Shown here: positions 14,221 to 23,357 of the stretch, in pieces
Layout of the letters: each line of letters starts with the position of its first letter
How positions within the stretch are numbered: position 1 is the first letter of the stretch
Origin: an uncultured Collinsella sp.
Lineage (GTDB): Bacteria; Actinomycetota; Coriobacteriia; Coriobacteriales; Coriobacteriaceae
Assembly (NCBI GenBank): GCA_902497025.1
Contig: CABVDJ010000001.1
Span: 158,273-222,272, forward strand
Direction of reading: 5' to 3'
Length of the DNA stretch: 64,000 bases
Translations under genes and position numbers: made by a program
Notes under the pieces: generated by a model
Database searches by the model: none
What the model was told of the DNA's origin: nothing
Seen by the model: the letters and a program-made list of their open reading frames with translations, nothing else

Positions 14221-15660
14221 ATGCCAAAAACAGCGGTGATATACGCCCGCTTTTCATGCAACAAGCAGCGCGAGGCCTCGATAGACGACCAGCTGCGCGT
14301 GTGCCGCGACTGGTGCAAACGCGAGGGCTATGCCATCGCCGCCGAGTACTGCGACTACGCCATATCGGGCCGCACCGACGACCGCCCCGAGTTCCAGCGC
14401 ATGATAGCCAACGCGGGCGAATCCGACATAGTGCTTGTGTACATGATGGATCGCTTCTCCCGTGGGGAGTACGACGCGCCCATATACAAGCGCGAGCTTG
14501 CAAAGAAGGGCGTGAAGCTCGTGTCGGCGCTTGAGGCCATACCCGACTCGCCCGAGGGCATCATCTACGAGAAGCTGCTGGAAGGCCTTGCCGCCTGCGA
14601 GTCGAAGAAGACCGCCATACGCACCAAGCGCGGAATGGAGGGCAACGCGCTCCGTTGCAAGACCAACGGCGTGCGCGTGTTCGGCTACCGCAAGTCGGAG
14701 GACGACGAGTACGAGATAGACGAGCATGACGCCGCGTTCGTGCGCGAGGCCTTCAAGCGGCGCGTCAACCGCGAGACCGTGAACTCGATAGCTCGGGACT
14801 TCGCCCAGCGAGGCGTGAAGACCTCCAACGGCAACCCGTGCGGCTACTCGATGGTTTACCAGATGCTCCACAACAGGCGCTACACGGGGCGCTACGAGTG
14901 GGGCGGCATAGTCAAGGAGGGCGGAATGCCCGCGATCATAGACGAGGTGACTTTCATGGACGCTCAGCAGGTGCAGGGAACCAAGAAGCGCTCTTCGGAG
15001 GACTGGGGCGATTTCGCCTTGGCGGGTAAGGCCATATGCGCCGGCTGCGGGCGAAACCTGCGGGGCGTGAGCGGGCGCGGGCGGCACAACGTAAAATACG
15101 AGTACTACAGCTGCGTTGACGGCTGCACGAGAAACGTTCGCCGAGAGGAGCTTGAGGGCGCTATCGTCGGTGCCCTGCGCGAGCTGCTTTCCGACCGCGA
15201 GGAGGCCTTGAGGATAGCCCACATGGTCGCCGACAGGGCAGACGGGGCGGAGATTGCCACAAGGCGAAAACAGGCGGCGGAATCCCTTTCAGCTGCGGAG
15301 CGCGGGCTGAAGAACATCCTGAACGCCATCGAGCAGGGAATCATAGCGCCGGGCGTGAAGGAGCGCATAGCCGAGCTTGAGCAGCAGAAGGCTCGCGCCA
15401 ACTACGACCTGCAGACCATCCAGGAGCAGAAGATAGACCCGGAGCGCTTCGCGGACTTCCTGCAGTGCGGCGCGAAGCTCGATGACGCAACGCTATTGAA
15501 GGCGTTCGTATGGCAGGTGAGCGTATCCGACGAAGACGTGCTCGTGACACTGAACTACGACACGGAAAGCAACGAACCCGCCAGACTTGACATCCAGCGG
15601 GTTCGAGGAAAATTGGAATGGTGCCCCCAGCGGGATTCGAACCCGCGATATCCACCTTGA
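14221..15660 (+). CDS. Large serine recombinase (phage integrase)
   Basis: 479 residues. The resolvase catalytic domain (residues 1 to about 140) starts VIYARFSCNKQREASIDDQ with the catalytic serine in ARFS. A Recombinase domain (about 160-255, GYRKSEDDEYEID and NRRYTGRYEWGG) is followed by a zinc ribbon (CAGCGRNLRG...YYSCVDGC) and a coiled-coil segment (about 340-420). The enzyme integrates and excises the element. GGAGG precedes the ATG. The last 13 codons and stop lie inside the antisense of tRNA-Glu, so the attachment site overlaps the gene end. Confidence 0.93.
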   Translation: MPKTAVIYARFSCNKQREASIDDQLRVCRDWCKREGYAIAAEYCDYAISGRTDDRPEFQRMIANAGESDIVLVYMMDRFSRGEYDAPIYKRELAKKGVKLVSALEAIPDSPEGIIYEKLLEGLAACESKKTAIRTKRGMEGNALRCKTNGVRVFGYRKSEDDEYEIDEHDAAFVREAFKRRVNRETVNSIARDFAQRGVKTSNGNPCGYSMVYQMLHNRRYTGRYEWGGIVKEGGMPAIIDEVTFMDAQQVQGTKKRSSEDWGDFALAGKAICAGCGRNLRGVSGRGRHNVKYEYYSCVDGCTRNVRREELEGAIVGALRELLSDREEALRIAHMVADRADGAEIATRRKQAAESLSAAERGLKNILNAIEQGIIAPGVKERIAELEQQKARANYDLQTIQEQKIDPERFADFLQCGAKLDDATLLKAFVWQVSVSDEDVLVTLNYDTESNEPARLDIQRVRGKLEWCPQRDSNPRYPP

Positions 15661-15695
15661 AAGGGTGGCGTCCTTGGCCGCTAGACGATGGGGAC
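15619..15695 (-). tRNA. tRNA-Glu (UUC)
   Basis: Read on the minus strand: GTCCCCA acceptor arm pairing with TGGGGGC, anticodon stem CCACC/GGTGG with loop CTTTCAA (anticodon TTC), T-arm GCGGGTTCGAATCCCGC and encoded 3' CCA. A TATACT -10 lies at 15711-15706, just upstream. The 3' end abuts the serine recombinase side and is the likely attB. Confidence 0.95.
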
Positions 15696-15751
15696 AGCGG
15701 GAAAGAGTATAGCAGACTTTTTTGCCGGCGCGTATATCGTTGGCAAACTGG

Positions 15752-15987
15752 AAAACCACCACAAAGGAGTAGGCTTCTGTTCCGATTTTCAAATATCTCA
15801 ATCTGTAACATCTGGGCGGGCAAATCGGCTCTATGTGTTACAGATCGAGACAAAAGGCAGACGTCGGGACGAACATCTCATTCTGTAACAGTAAGACGAC
15901 TTTTAACGGTCTAGATGTTACAGATTGAGACAAACAGCTGGGATGGGGCAAAACCACCACAAAGGTGCCTGTCCCCTTTGTGGTGGT
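15752..15987. repeat. Intergenic repeat unit: four alternating 15-bp boxes at 40-bp pitch
   Basis: Boxes TCTCAATCTGTAACA (15796), TGTTACAGATCGAGA (15836), TCTCATTCTGTAACA (15876) and TGTTACAGATTGAGA (15916) alternate in orientation with exactly 40 bp between starts. The direct repeat AAAACCACCACAAAGG flanks them at 15752 and 15950; the second copy forms a 13-bp hairpin with 15975-15987. No gene lies here. Confidence 0.7.
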
Positions 15988-15993
15988 GGGGTG

Positions 15994-18171
15994 TTAGGGA
16001 AGGAGCTTCATGGCGGCGTCGTGGGCGGCGTGCTCGTAGGTGTCGTCGAGGGGCGTGAGCGGCAGCAGGGCTGTGGCCTGCGCATCGCCGCGGCGCTCGA
16101 GGGCGTGCGCGATCAGCCGGTCGGCGAGCTCGGGGTTCTTGGGCAGTGCCGGTCCGTGTAGGTACGTGCCGATGACGCCCTTGTAGATCAGGCCCTCAAA
16201 GCCATCGTCGCCGTTGTTGCCGGTGCCCGTGACGACGGACGTTCCGAGCGGCGTGGCCTCGGCGTCCAAAAGCGTGCGACCTCCATGGTTCTCGAATCCC
16301 ACAAAGGGCTCAGGTGCCAGATCGGTTTTGACGGCTACGTTGCCGATCAGGCGATCGGAGCCACGTACGGTTTCGGCGGCAATGACGCCCAGGCCCTCAA
16401 TGCGATCGTCGCCCATGTAGTACGAACGGCCGAGCAGCTGATAGCTGCCACAGATGGCAAGCAGCGAGCCGCCATCCTCAACATAGGCCGCGACCTTGTC
16501 TTTTTGAGCGAGCAGCTCGTGTGCCACGGCCAGTTGGTCGCGGTCGGAGCCGCCGCCCATCATGACGATGTCGGCGTCGGTGAGATTGAGCGAATCGCCC
16601 ATGCGGACCTCGTCCACGCGAACGGGGATGCCGCGCCAGGCGCAGCGACGCTCGAGGGCGATAACGTTGCCGCCGTCGCCGTAGAGGTTGAGGGCATCGG
16701 GGTACAGGTAGACGATGCGCAGCGGGCGCGAAAGCTCGACTGGCGCGATGCCGACAGGAAGAGCGCTGCCGTCGGCACGGGCTACGGCGCGCCCGGCAAC
16801 AGCGTCGGCGGCAGCGCCTTTCAGCCCGTCGAGCTCCTTGACCAGCGGCGGGAAGGCCGTGTAGTTGGCGACGGCGTAGAAGGTGTCATTGGCGGCCTCG
16901 TCTGCCACGGCGCCAATTGCCTGCGCGACGTCCGAGATAATCGCGGCATCGATGCCGGCGTACTTGAGACGCACCTGCATGTCGTGCGCGCGCGTGCCTC
17001 CGGCAAAGGCGACAAGACCCGGCGTGTCGGCGATGCGCTCAAAGTCGACGTCGTAGATCCACGATACATCGTGGCCGTCGGCATCGTTATCGTTGAGGAA
17101 GAAAGCGCAGAGTCTGCCGCCTGCCGTCTTGATGGACTGGATTTGTCGATCGAAGCCTACGGGATTCTTAGCCAGGTTGGCCTCGACGGTGCGGCCGGCG
17201 ATATCCCAGCGGCCCATGCGTCCGCCGGCGGGGACGTAGGCATCGAGCGTGGGCTGCAGGTGCGCCGTATCCACGCCTAACTCATGTGCGGCAAAGAATG
17301 CAGCGGCAACGTTGTAGACCATGTACAGGCCGTTGTAGCGCGTGGCGATGTGTACGGCAGCTGCGTCGGACGCAGATCCAAAGACCAGGTCAAAGCCGTA
17401 GCCGTCGCAGCCGAGCTCCACGCCCGTCACACGGCGGACCAGTGCGGGGCGTGCCCAACCGCACGAGGGGCAATGGTAGGCGCCGAGTTGACCATACTGC
17501 ACATAGTCGTACTCCAACGGCGCGTTGCACTGCGAGCAAAAACGCGAGTCGCTAATGCGGTCGGACTCGGTGTTGGTGGCGCCGTCGATGCCAAAGGCGA
17601 TGCTTGCATTGGGGACGCGCGCGGCGATCGCGGCACACAGCGGATCGTCGGCGTTATAGATGAGCGTCGTTGCCGGCGAAAGCTCCAACGCATGGGCGAT
17701 GACGTCTTGGGTATGGTCGATCTCGCCGTAGCGATCCAGCTGGTCACGGAACAGGTTGAGCAGCACAAAGTACGTCGGCTTGAGCTTGGGCAGAACGCGC
17801 ACCGTGTAGAGCTCGTCGCACTCAAAAACGCCTACGCGCTTGCCGCTGTCGACACGCTTAAGATCGCTGCGGGCCTCGAGCAGAGCACCCACTACGCCAG
17901 GCTCCATATTGTTGCCGGCACGGTTGCACACCACGGTAGCGCCGCTGGCAGCAACTGCGTCGGCGATGAGGTTGGAGGTCGTGGTCTTGCCGTTGGTGCC
18001 GGTGATCACCACGCTGCGGTCGACTAGGCTTGCGAGGTCGCTTAGCAGCTCGGGGTCGATCTTCATGGCGATACGGCCGGGAAGCACGCCACCCTGGCGT
18101 TTGAGGACAGAGCGCAGCCCCCAGCGGGCGATATCGCTCGAGGTGCAGGCGAGAGATGAGCGGAGGTTCAT
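15994..18171 (-). CDS. murT-gatD: MurT-GatD fusion, lipid II isoglutaminyl synthase
   Basis: 725 residues. Residues 1 to about 455 are a MurT Mur-ligase: ATP loop ITGTNGKTTT (56-64), a FECDE motif, a Cys4 zinc ribbon (C212, C215, C234, C237) and the MurT C-terminal domain. Residues about 484-725 are a GatD class I amidotransferase: YGDGGN (497-502), GGGSDRD, nucleophile C574 in AICGSYQ, and H672 in YLHGP. The complex amidates D-Glu of lipid II to D-isoglutamine. In well-studied organisms MurT and GatD are two proteins; here one frame encodes both, with no stop at the junction. The ATG has AGGAA upstream. Confidence 0.9.
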   Translation of the reverse strand: MNLRSSLACTSSDIARWGLRSVLKRQGGVLPGRIAMKIDPELLSDLASLVDRSVVITGTNGKTTTSNLIADAVAASGATVVCNRAGNNMEPGVVGALLEARSDLKRVDSGKRVGVFECDELYTVRVLPKLKPTYFVLLNLFRDQLDRYGEIDHTQDVIAHALELSPATTLIYNADDPLCAAIAARVPNASIAFGIDGATNTESDRISDSRFCSQCNAPLEYDYVQYGQLGAYHCPSCGWARPALVRRVTGVELGCDGYGFDLVFGSASDAAAVHIATRYNGLYMVYNVAAAFFAAHELGVDTAHLQPTLDAYVPAGGRMGRWDIAGRTVEANLAKNPVGFDRQIQSIKTAGGRLCAFFLNDNDADGHDVSWIYDVDFERIADTPGLVAFAGGTRAHDMQVRLKYAGIDAAIISDVAQAIGAVADEAANDTFYAVANYTAFPPLVKELDGLKGAAADAVAGRAVARADGSALPVGIAPVELSRPLRIVYLYPDALNLYGDGGNVIALERRCAWRGIPVRVDEVRMGDSLNLTDADIVMMGGGSDRDQLAVAHELLAQKDKVAAYVEDGGSLLAICGSYQLLGRSYYMGDDRIEGLGVIAAETVRGSDRLIGNVAVKTDLAPEPFVGFENHGGRTLLDAEATPLGTSVVTGTGNNGDDGFEGLIYKGVIGTYLHGPALPKNPELADRLIAHALERRGDAQATALLPLTPLDDTYEHAAHDAAMKLLP

Positions 18172-18216
18172 GAAGCCGTTCCTAACATAGATGACATGGT
18201 CGGGGCGATCGCGTTG

Positions 18217-19260
18217 CTAAAAGCCGTAGCGGCGTGCAAATTCCTGGGCAAGCTGCGATACGTCTTCGCAGGCGTTGGCCCAGGGGGCAAAGTCGGGGGT
18301 GTCCGAGATAATGCCGTCGGCTTCCCAAACCGCCTGGTGCGAGAGGTCCCAGGGGTCGCGCGGCTCGGGTCGGCAGGGAAGATACGGCGTCTGGTACATA
18401 GGGTTCAGCAAGAAGAACGCGCCGCCCTCGCAACGGTTGGCGAACTCACGCAGCGCGCGCGTCGCCGGGCGCATCTTATTTGTTTTGAACAGCAGAATCG
18501 TGCGGGCGAGCAGGTACCAAGGAGAGTTTTCGAGTGCGTCCGCCCCTATCTGTTCCTCGAGCTGATGTGCCAGGGCAAAAAAGCCGTCCTGGTCTTCCAA
18601 GCGGGCGAGGGCAAGCAACACGGTGCCGGCAGCTCGGGTGGGATAACCTTCTGCCTTAAGGACGCGGCGGGCGTAGTTGGCAGCAGCACGGTAACGAGCG
18701 CTCGCTATGCACAGCTGCGAGATGGCCTCGAGCGTGTGAAGCCAGCCAATAAGCGCCGGCTCGCTCACGGTAAGGTCTGCTGCGGTGACATCGTCGGCCA
18801 AAACATTATTGGCCCAGTAGTGCGGGGCCTCCATGTCGAACCCGGGCACGCTTTGTTGCAGGTAGTCGGCCGTACTCGTCTCGAGCTTCATCAAGTCGCC
18901 CAGGCAGGCATCAACGGGCGTGTCCGCCAGGATGATGGCGAGCAGCTGCGCATCGACGGCAAGTGCATCGACGCGAACAATCTTGAGCAGCTCGTCGCGC
19001 ATGTCGTCGAACAGGCGGTTGCGCGTCTGCTCAAACTCCTCGTCGCTGCCCATGTCTTCGATGCGATGGAGCTCGTCGAGCAGGTGGCGGTGGACGCCGG
19101 CATAGGACAGCAGCGCCTGGGCATGCTCGGTCTGCGCATACTTATGAGGGTTGACGCTCACGTCGTTATGGACAAGCTCGCGTGCTGCATCGGTGAGTTC
19201 GGGGTGCGACGCAACGTAGGCGCGCTCCAGGTAGGCGGGGATGTAGACGCTCGGATCCAT
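18217..19260 (-). CDS. Tetratricopeptide-like helical protein
   Basis: 347 residues, all-helical, with repeat-like segments (ARYRAAANYARRVLKAEG) of TPR type near residues 185-260. No signal peptide or catalytic motif. Its ATG overlaps the stop of the upstream gene by one base (TAATG), and that gene has a similar helical layout, so the two may be distant paralogues acting together. Function unknown. Confidence 0.6.
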   Translation of the reverse strand: MDPSVYIPAYLERAYVASHPELTDAARELVHNDVSVNPHKYAQTEHAQALLSYAGVHRHLLDELHRIEDMGSDEEFEQTRNRLFDDMRDELLKIVRVDALAVDAQLLAIILADTPVDACLGDLMKLETSTADYLQQSVPGFDMEAPHYWANNVLADDVTAADLTVSEPALIGWLHTLEAISQLCIASARYRAAANYARRVLKAEGYPTRAAGTVLLALARLEDQDGFFALAHQLEEQIGADALENSPWYLLARTILLFKTNKMRPATRALREFANRCEGGAFFLLNPMYQTPYLPCRPEPRDPWDLSHQAVWEADGIISDTPDFAPWANACEDVSQLAQEFARRYGF

Positions 19261-20336
19261 TAGAGGTCTCCTCCCTTAAACGGCAAGCCCTGCTCGGCCG
19301 CCCGCAGGATGCGCTCGTCGATCTGGGAACGCACGATATCGTTGGTGGCGACCCAGGCGGCAAAGCTGGCATTGTCGGGGGCGCCCAGGCCCTCCTGCAG
19401 TACCGGCGTCGCCTCGGACAGGGCAAGGACAAGCTCATCGGTGGAGCCCGGACCTACGTTGACGCGAGCATAGACGCCATCGGGAAACTCGGTTTGGAAG
19501 TAGAGTGCTTCGGCCGCGTGCGGGCATGAGCGCACCAGGATGCGCAGGTAGTGTTCGGCGCCCTCGTAATCCAGCTCGCGCCAGGCTGCGCTCATCAGCG
19601 CGATGAGCGTCCACGGGTCCAGGTCGCGCTCCGCGTCCTTGGGACGGCGGCGCAGCGGCGTGTTTGCAAGATAGGGCACGGAGTGGGCGGAGCGAAAACG
19701 CTTGAGCTCCTCGGCAGGGTATTCGAGCTTTGCCATGGCAAGCATCGCGGTATGGCGGACACCGGCGGGGTCGTTGGGCGCAAAGTCCAGGCTGCGATTC
19801 GCGGCATCCAGCGACATGCGGTAGCGGCCGCTAATGAGGGCGCGCGACGCAAGGGCGGCAAGCCAGCGCAGGTAGGGGCGGCGCATAAGGTCGCCTGCGG
19901 CCTCACGCTCGTAGGGGTCCTGCGCCGAGGCGGTCTTGAGCGCCAGATCGTGCTCCACTTCGTCGCACTTGGACACCAGATACTGCACGTATTCCTCGTT
20001 GGAGCCGGCGGTGAGGGCGGTCAGCATGCGCTGAGCGTCCCAGTTGGTCGGGTCGAGCGCGGCTGCCTCGCGGAGCATGTTCTCGGCAGCTGCCTCTTCT
20101 TGCTCTGCCTGGGTATCGTCAGGGATAAAGGGAATGCGGTAGTCGACAGCCTCGACCACCTTGGCAATGAGGTGCCCGGCGCGGTCGCGGTCGTGCACGA
20201 TGAGCGGTGCGGGGTTGCGGGTGAATTGTTCCATCAGACGCTCTACGGCGGCACCGTCGGTGAGCGGGATATTGTCGCGGCGCAAGGCCTCAAGAACGAG
20301 GCGATGGCAATCCTCTTGAATGGGATCGAATGCCAT
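19260..20336 (-). CDS. Tetratricopeptide-like helical protein
   Basis: 358 residues from ATG 20336, preceded by GGAGG. All-helical with TPR-like motifs (GRYRMSLDAANRSLDFAPND, then ELDYEGAEHYLRILVRS). It is the first gene of a two-gene operon with the protein at 18217. No enzymatic motif is visible; an adaptor role is likely but unproven. Confidence 0.6.
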   Translation of the reverse strand: MAFDPIQEDCHRLVLEALRRDNIPLTDGAAVERLMEQFTRNPAPLIVHDRDRAGHLIAKVVEAVDYRIPFIPDDTQAEQEEAAAENMLREAAALDPTNWDAQRMLTALTAGSNEEYVQYLVSKCDEVEHDLALKTASAQDPYEREAAGDLMRRPYLRWLAALASRALISGRYRMSLDAANRSLDFAPNDPAGVRHTAMLAMAKLEYPAEELKRFRSAHSVPYLANTPLRRRPKDAERDLDPWTLIALMSAAWRELDYEGAEHYLRILVRSCPHAAEALYFQTEFPDGVYARVNVGPGSTDELVLALSEATPVLQEGLGAPDNASFAAWVATNDIVRSQIDERILRAAEQGLPFKGGDL

Positions 20337-20836
20337 GGGGCCTCCTTTGCTGCGGTTAGGGTTCAAATGTTTCTATATAAGGTTCTAGTTTACCCGCATG
20401 TGGCACACCGGGGGTGCCGCACTTGGACTTGCACCTTTGCACCACGAAGACGGATGTCGCACAAATGTCGGCACCTTGGACGACCGAGTGGTATCACGGT
20501 GCCGCAAACGGTCGATTTTTGGCGGCGAACGGTGCATATTTTGGAGGGGCACGGTCCTGCCCGGGATATGTAGTCAACCTTGATAAAACGTTTGCCCAGC
20601 TTGGGAGTATGGATGCCGCACAAGGGTCTTCAGGGATAGAAAAAACGTTTCATCATTGGCGGCTTTAGGTGAATAACTGACCAACCAGAACGGTAAAATA
20701 GTGTTTGTCTGAGCGTTGAGACGTTTAGACATCGCGCATTGTCATCGCCGGCAACGCGCAAACCGGTCCTAACGGAGCCAATTGGGTGCTCCGTTATATA
20801 CGCAAGTCTAAGAGGGGCTTGTTTAGGAGGCACAGT
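20337..20836. other. Intergenic region between the TPR operon and the Fe-alcohol dehydrogenase
   Basis: About 500 bases with no convincing gene. It holds two AAAACGTTT boxes (20585-20593 and 20643-20651), which could be LacI/CcpA-type half-sites, and a 9-bp hairpin TAACGGAGC/GCTCCGTTA (20770-20796) in the leader of the next gene. A long leader with divergent promoters is likely. Confidence 0.4.
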
Positions 20837-22060
20837 ATGGGACGTTTTACCAATCCTCGCGATCTGTACTTTGGTGAGGGCGCTCGCCACGAGGTGAAGA
20901 ACCTCAAGGGTAAGAAGGCCATCATCGTTTCTGGCGGCAGCTCTATGCGCCGCGGCGGGTTCCTGCAGGACGTTGAGGCCGACCTCAAAGAGGCCGGCAT
21001 GGAGGTCAAGCTGTTCGAGGGCGTCGAGTCCGATCCCTCCATCGAGACCGTCATGAAGGGCGCAGCCGCTATGCGCGACTTCGAGCCCGACTGGATTGTT
21101 GCTATCGGCGGCGGTTCGCCCATCGATGCCGCTAAGGCCATGTGGGTCTTCTACGAGTATCCCGAGGAGTCCTTCGACAACATTATCCAGCCGTTCAGCT
21201 TCCCCGAGCTGCGTCAGAAGGCTCACTTCTGCGCCATTTCCTCTACCTCCGGCACTGCTACCGAGGTCACCGCATTCTCCGTCATCACGGATTACGAAAA
21301 GGGCATCAAGTACCCGCTGGCCGACTTCAACATCACCCCTGATGTCGCCATCGTCGACCCCGAGCTCACCTACACCATGCCCGCCAAGCTGTGCGCTCAC
21401 ACCGGCATGGATGCTCTGACCCACTGCATGGAGGCCTACGTTTCCACCTGCGCCTCTATGTTCACCGACGCCAACGCTCTGCACGGCATCCGCGAGATCG
21501 TCGAGTGGCTGCCCAAGTCCTATGCTGGCGACCATGAGGCCCGTCAGCACATGCACGAGGCTCAGTGCATCGCCGGTATCGCCTTCTCCTCGGGCCTGCT
21601 CGGCATCGTTCACTCCATGGCTCACAAGACCGGTGCTGCCTTCGAGAACGGCCACATCATCCACGGTGCCGCTAACGCCATGTACCTGGGCAAGGTCATC
21701 CAGTGGAACTCCAAGGATCCCCGTGCTGCCGAGCGTTACGCTTACGTGGCCAAGGAGATCCTGCACCTTCCCGGCGAGACCAACGAGGAGCTCATCGCTG
21801 CGCTCGTCCAGAAGATCCGCGACCTCAACGACCAGCTCAACATTCCGCAGTCCATCAAGGATTACGCGAATGGTGGCGTGAAGGTCGACGCCGAGAACCC
21901 GCAGATGGTTTCCGAGGAGGAGTTCCTCGCCAAGCTGCCCGAGATTGCCGCGAACGCCGAGCAGGACGCCTGCACGCCCGAGAACCCGCGTGAGACCAAG
22001 GCTGCCGACTTCGAGAAGATCCTCAAGGCCTGCTACTACGACACCGACATCGATTTCTAA
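20837..22060 (+). CDS. Iron-containing alcohol dehydrogenase (group III)
   Basis: 407 residues from ATG 20837, with AGGAGG ten bases upstream. It begins GRFTNPRDLYFGEGA, has the NAD-binding GGGSPIDAAK motif (about residues 97-106), and the metal-binding helices around GMDALTHCMEAY and HSMAHKTGAAF...NGHIIHG. It resembles the C-terminal dehydrogenase half of AdhE and probably reduces aldehydes to alcohols with NADH in fermentation. Codon use is strongly biased, suggesting high expression. It ends with a strong terminator. Confidence 0.88.
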   Translation: MGRFTNPRDLYFGEGARHEVKNLKGKKAIIVSGGSSMRRGGFLQDVEADLKEAGMEVKLFEGVESDPSIETVMKGAAAMRDFEPDWIVAIGGGSPIDAAKAMWVFYEYPEESFDNIIQPFSFPELRQKAHFCAISSTSGTATEVTAFSVITDYEKGIKYPLADFNITPDVAIVDPELTYTMPAKLCAHTGMDALTHCMEAYVSTCASMFTDANALHGIREIVEWLPKSYAGDHEARQHMHEAQCIAGIAFSSGLLGIVHSMAHKTGAAFENGHIIHGAANAMYLGKVIQWNSKDPRAAERYAYVAKEILHLPGETNEELIAALVQKIRDLNDQLNIPQSIKDYANGGVKVDAENPQMVSEEEFLAKLPEIAANAEQDACTPENPRETKAADFEKILKACYYDTDIDF

Positions 22061-22082
22061 TCGACTCTTGTTATCGTAACGA

Positions 22083-22126
22083 GGGGCTCCGCACGTATCT
22101 GTACGGAGCCCCTTTCTTTTTTCTTT
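22083..22126 (+). terminator. Rho-independent terminator of the Fe-ADH gene
   Basis: GGGGCTCCG (22083-22091) and CGGAGCCCC (22104-22112) form the stem, followed by TTTCTTTTTTCTTTT. The next gene, a glycerol dehydrogenase, starts 17 bases later, so it must use a promoter near the terminator or partial read-through. Confidence 0.88.
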
Positions 22127-22143
22127 TAGAGAATGGGATAGTT

Positions 22144-23244
22144 ATGGCTGCAATTTTCAATAGCCCCAGCAAGTACATCCAGGGTCCGGACGAGCTGGCC
22201 AAGCTCGGCTCCTATGTCGAGCCGCTCGGCGCTAAGGCCCTCGTCATCGTGACGCCTTCGGGCAAGAAGCGCGTCGGTGCCAAGATCGAGGGCGGCTTTG
22301 CCGAGGCTAAGGCCGAGCTGCTGTTTGAGGATTTTAACGGCGAGTGCTCCAAGGGCGAGGTCGATCGCCTGGTTGCGCTCGCTCGCGACAACGGTTGCGA
22401 TATCGTCGTCGGCGTCGGTGGCGGCAAGATCCTCGACACCGCGAAGGCCGTCGCCTACTACCTGGAGTCCCCGGTTATCATTTGCCCCACCATTGCTTCG
22501 ACCGATGCCCCGTGTTCGGCGCTTTCGGTGCTTTATACCGATGACGGCCAGTTCGACAAGTACCTCTTCCTTAAGGCAAACCCCAATATTGTCCTTATGG
22601 ATACGACGGTTATCGCGGCGAGCCCGGTGCGCCTGACGGTTTCCGGCATGGGCGATGCGCTCGCAACCTATTTCGAGGCCCAGGCAACGCACGATGCCGA
22701 CGGCGGCACCTGCGCTGGCGGCAAGGGCGGCATGGCCGGTCTGGCGCTTGCCAAGCTCTGCTACGAGACGCTTATGGCCGATGGCGTTAAGGCCAAGGTC
22801 GCGCTGGAGAAGGGTGCGCTCACGCCTGCCGTCGAGCATATCATCGAGGCAAACACGCTGCTCTCCGGCATCGGCTTTGAGAGCTCGGGCCTTGCTGCTG
22901 CTCATGCCATCCACAATGGCCTGACGATGCTGCCCGAGTGCCACGGCATGTATCACGGCGAGAAGGTCGCCTTTGGCACTATCGTCCAGCTGGTACTCGA
23001 GGATGCTCCGACTGAGAAACTCGAGGAAGTCTTGGGCTTCTGCATTGAGCTGGGCCTGCCGGTCACGATGAAGGAACTTGGCGTTGCCGAGCTTACGCGC
23101 GAGCAGGCCATGATTGTTGCCGAGGCCGCCTGCGCACCCGATGACACCATGTGCAACATGCCGTTTGAGGTGACGCCCGAGATGGTTGCAAACGCCATTC
23201 TGGGTGCCGACGCACTGGGTCACTACTATCTCATGGATGAGTAA
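22144..23244 (+). CDS. gldA: Glycerol dehydrogenase
   Basis: 366 residues. GldA pattern throughout: SPSKYIQGP start, VGVGGGKILDTAKA NAD motif (about residues 87-100), CPTIASTDAPCSALSV, and zinc ligands in SGMGDAL (Asp), AAHAIHNG (His) and MYHGEKVAFG (His). It interconverts glycerol and dihydroxyacetone with NAD. A diverged second copy follows downstream after a terminator. Length is normal. Confidence 0.92.
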   Translation: MAAIFNSPSKYIQGPDELAKLGSYVEPLGAKALVIVTPSGKKRVGAKIEGGFAEAKAELLFEDFNGECSKGEVDRLVALARDNGCDIVVGVGGGKILDTAKAVAYYLESPVIICPTIASTDAPCSALSVLYTDDGQFDKYLFLKANPNIVLMDTTVIAASPVRLTVSGMGDALATYFEAQATHDADGGTCAGGKGGMAGLALAKLCYETLMADGVKAKVALEKGALTPAVEHIIEANTLLSGIGFESSGLAAAHAIHNGLTMLPECHGMYHGEKVAFGTIVQLVLEDAPTEKLEEVLGFCIELGLPVTMKELGVAELTREQAMIVAEAACAPDDTMCNMPFEVTPEMVANAILGADALGHYYLMDE

Positions 23245-23258
23245 ATCAAGCTAAGGAA

Positions 23259-23292
23259 GGGGCAAAGCCAACAGATGGCTTTGCCCCTTTTT
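23259..23292 (+). terminator. Terminator after gldA
   Basis: GGGGCAAAGCC (23259-23269) pairs with GGCTTTGCCCC (23277-23287) and is followed by TTTTT. Just beyond, GGTGCAAAG (from 23298) and CTTTGCACC (to 23326) form another inverted repeat of unknown role. Confidence 0.88.
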
Positions 23293-23357
23293 GCTATGGT
23301 GCAAAGGGGTCAGGTTACTTTGCACCAATCGTTGTTTGATGAAGGGCGGATTCTCGT

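Noticed and set aside
15796..15930. A possible short CRISPR array.
   Set aside because: The repeats are 15 bp, alternate in orientation and number only four. No cas gene is near, and the spacers show no array-like leader.
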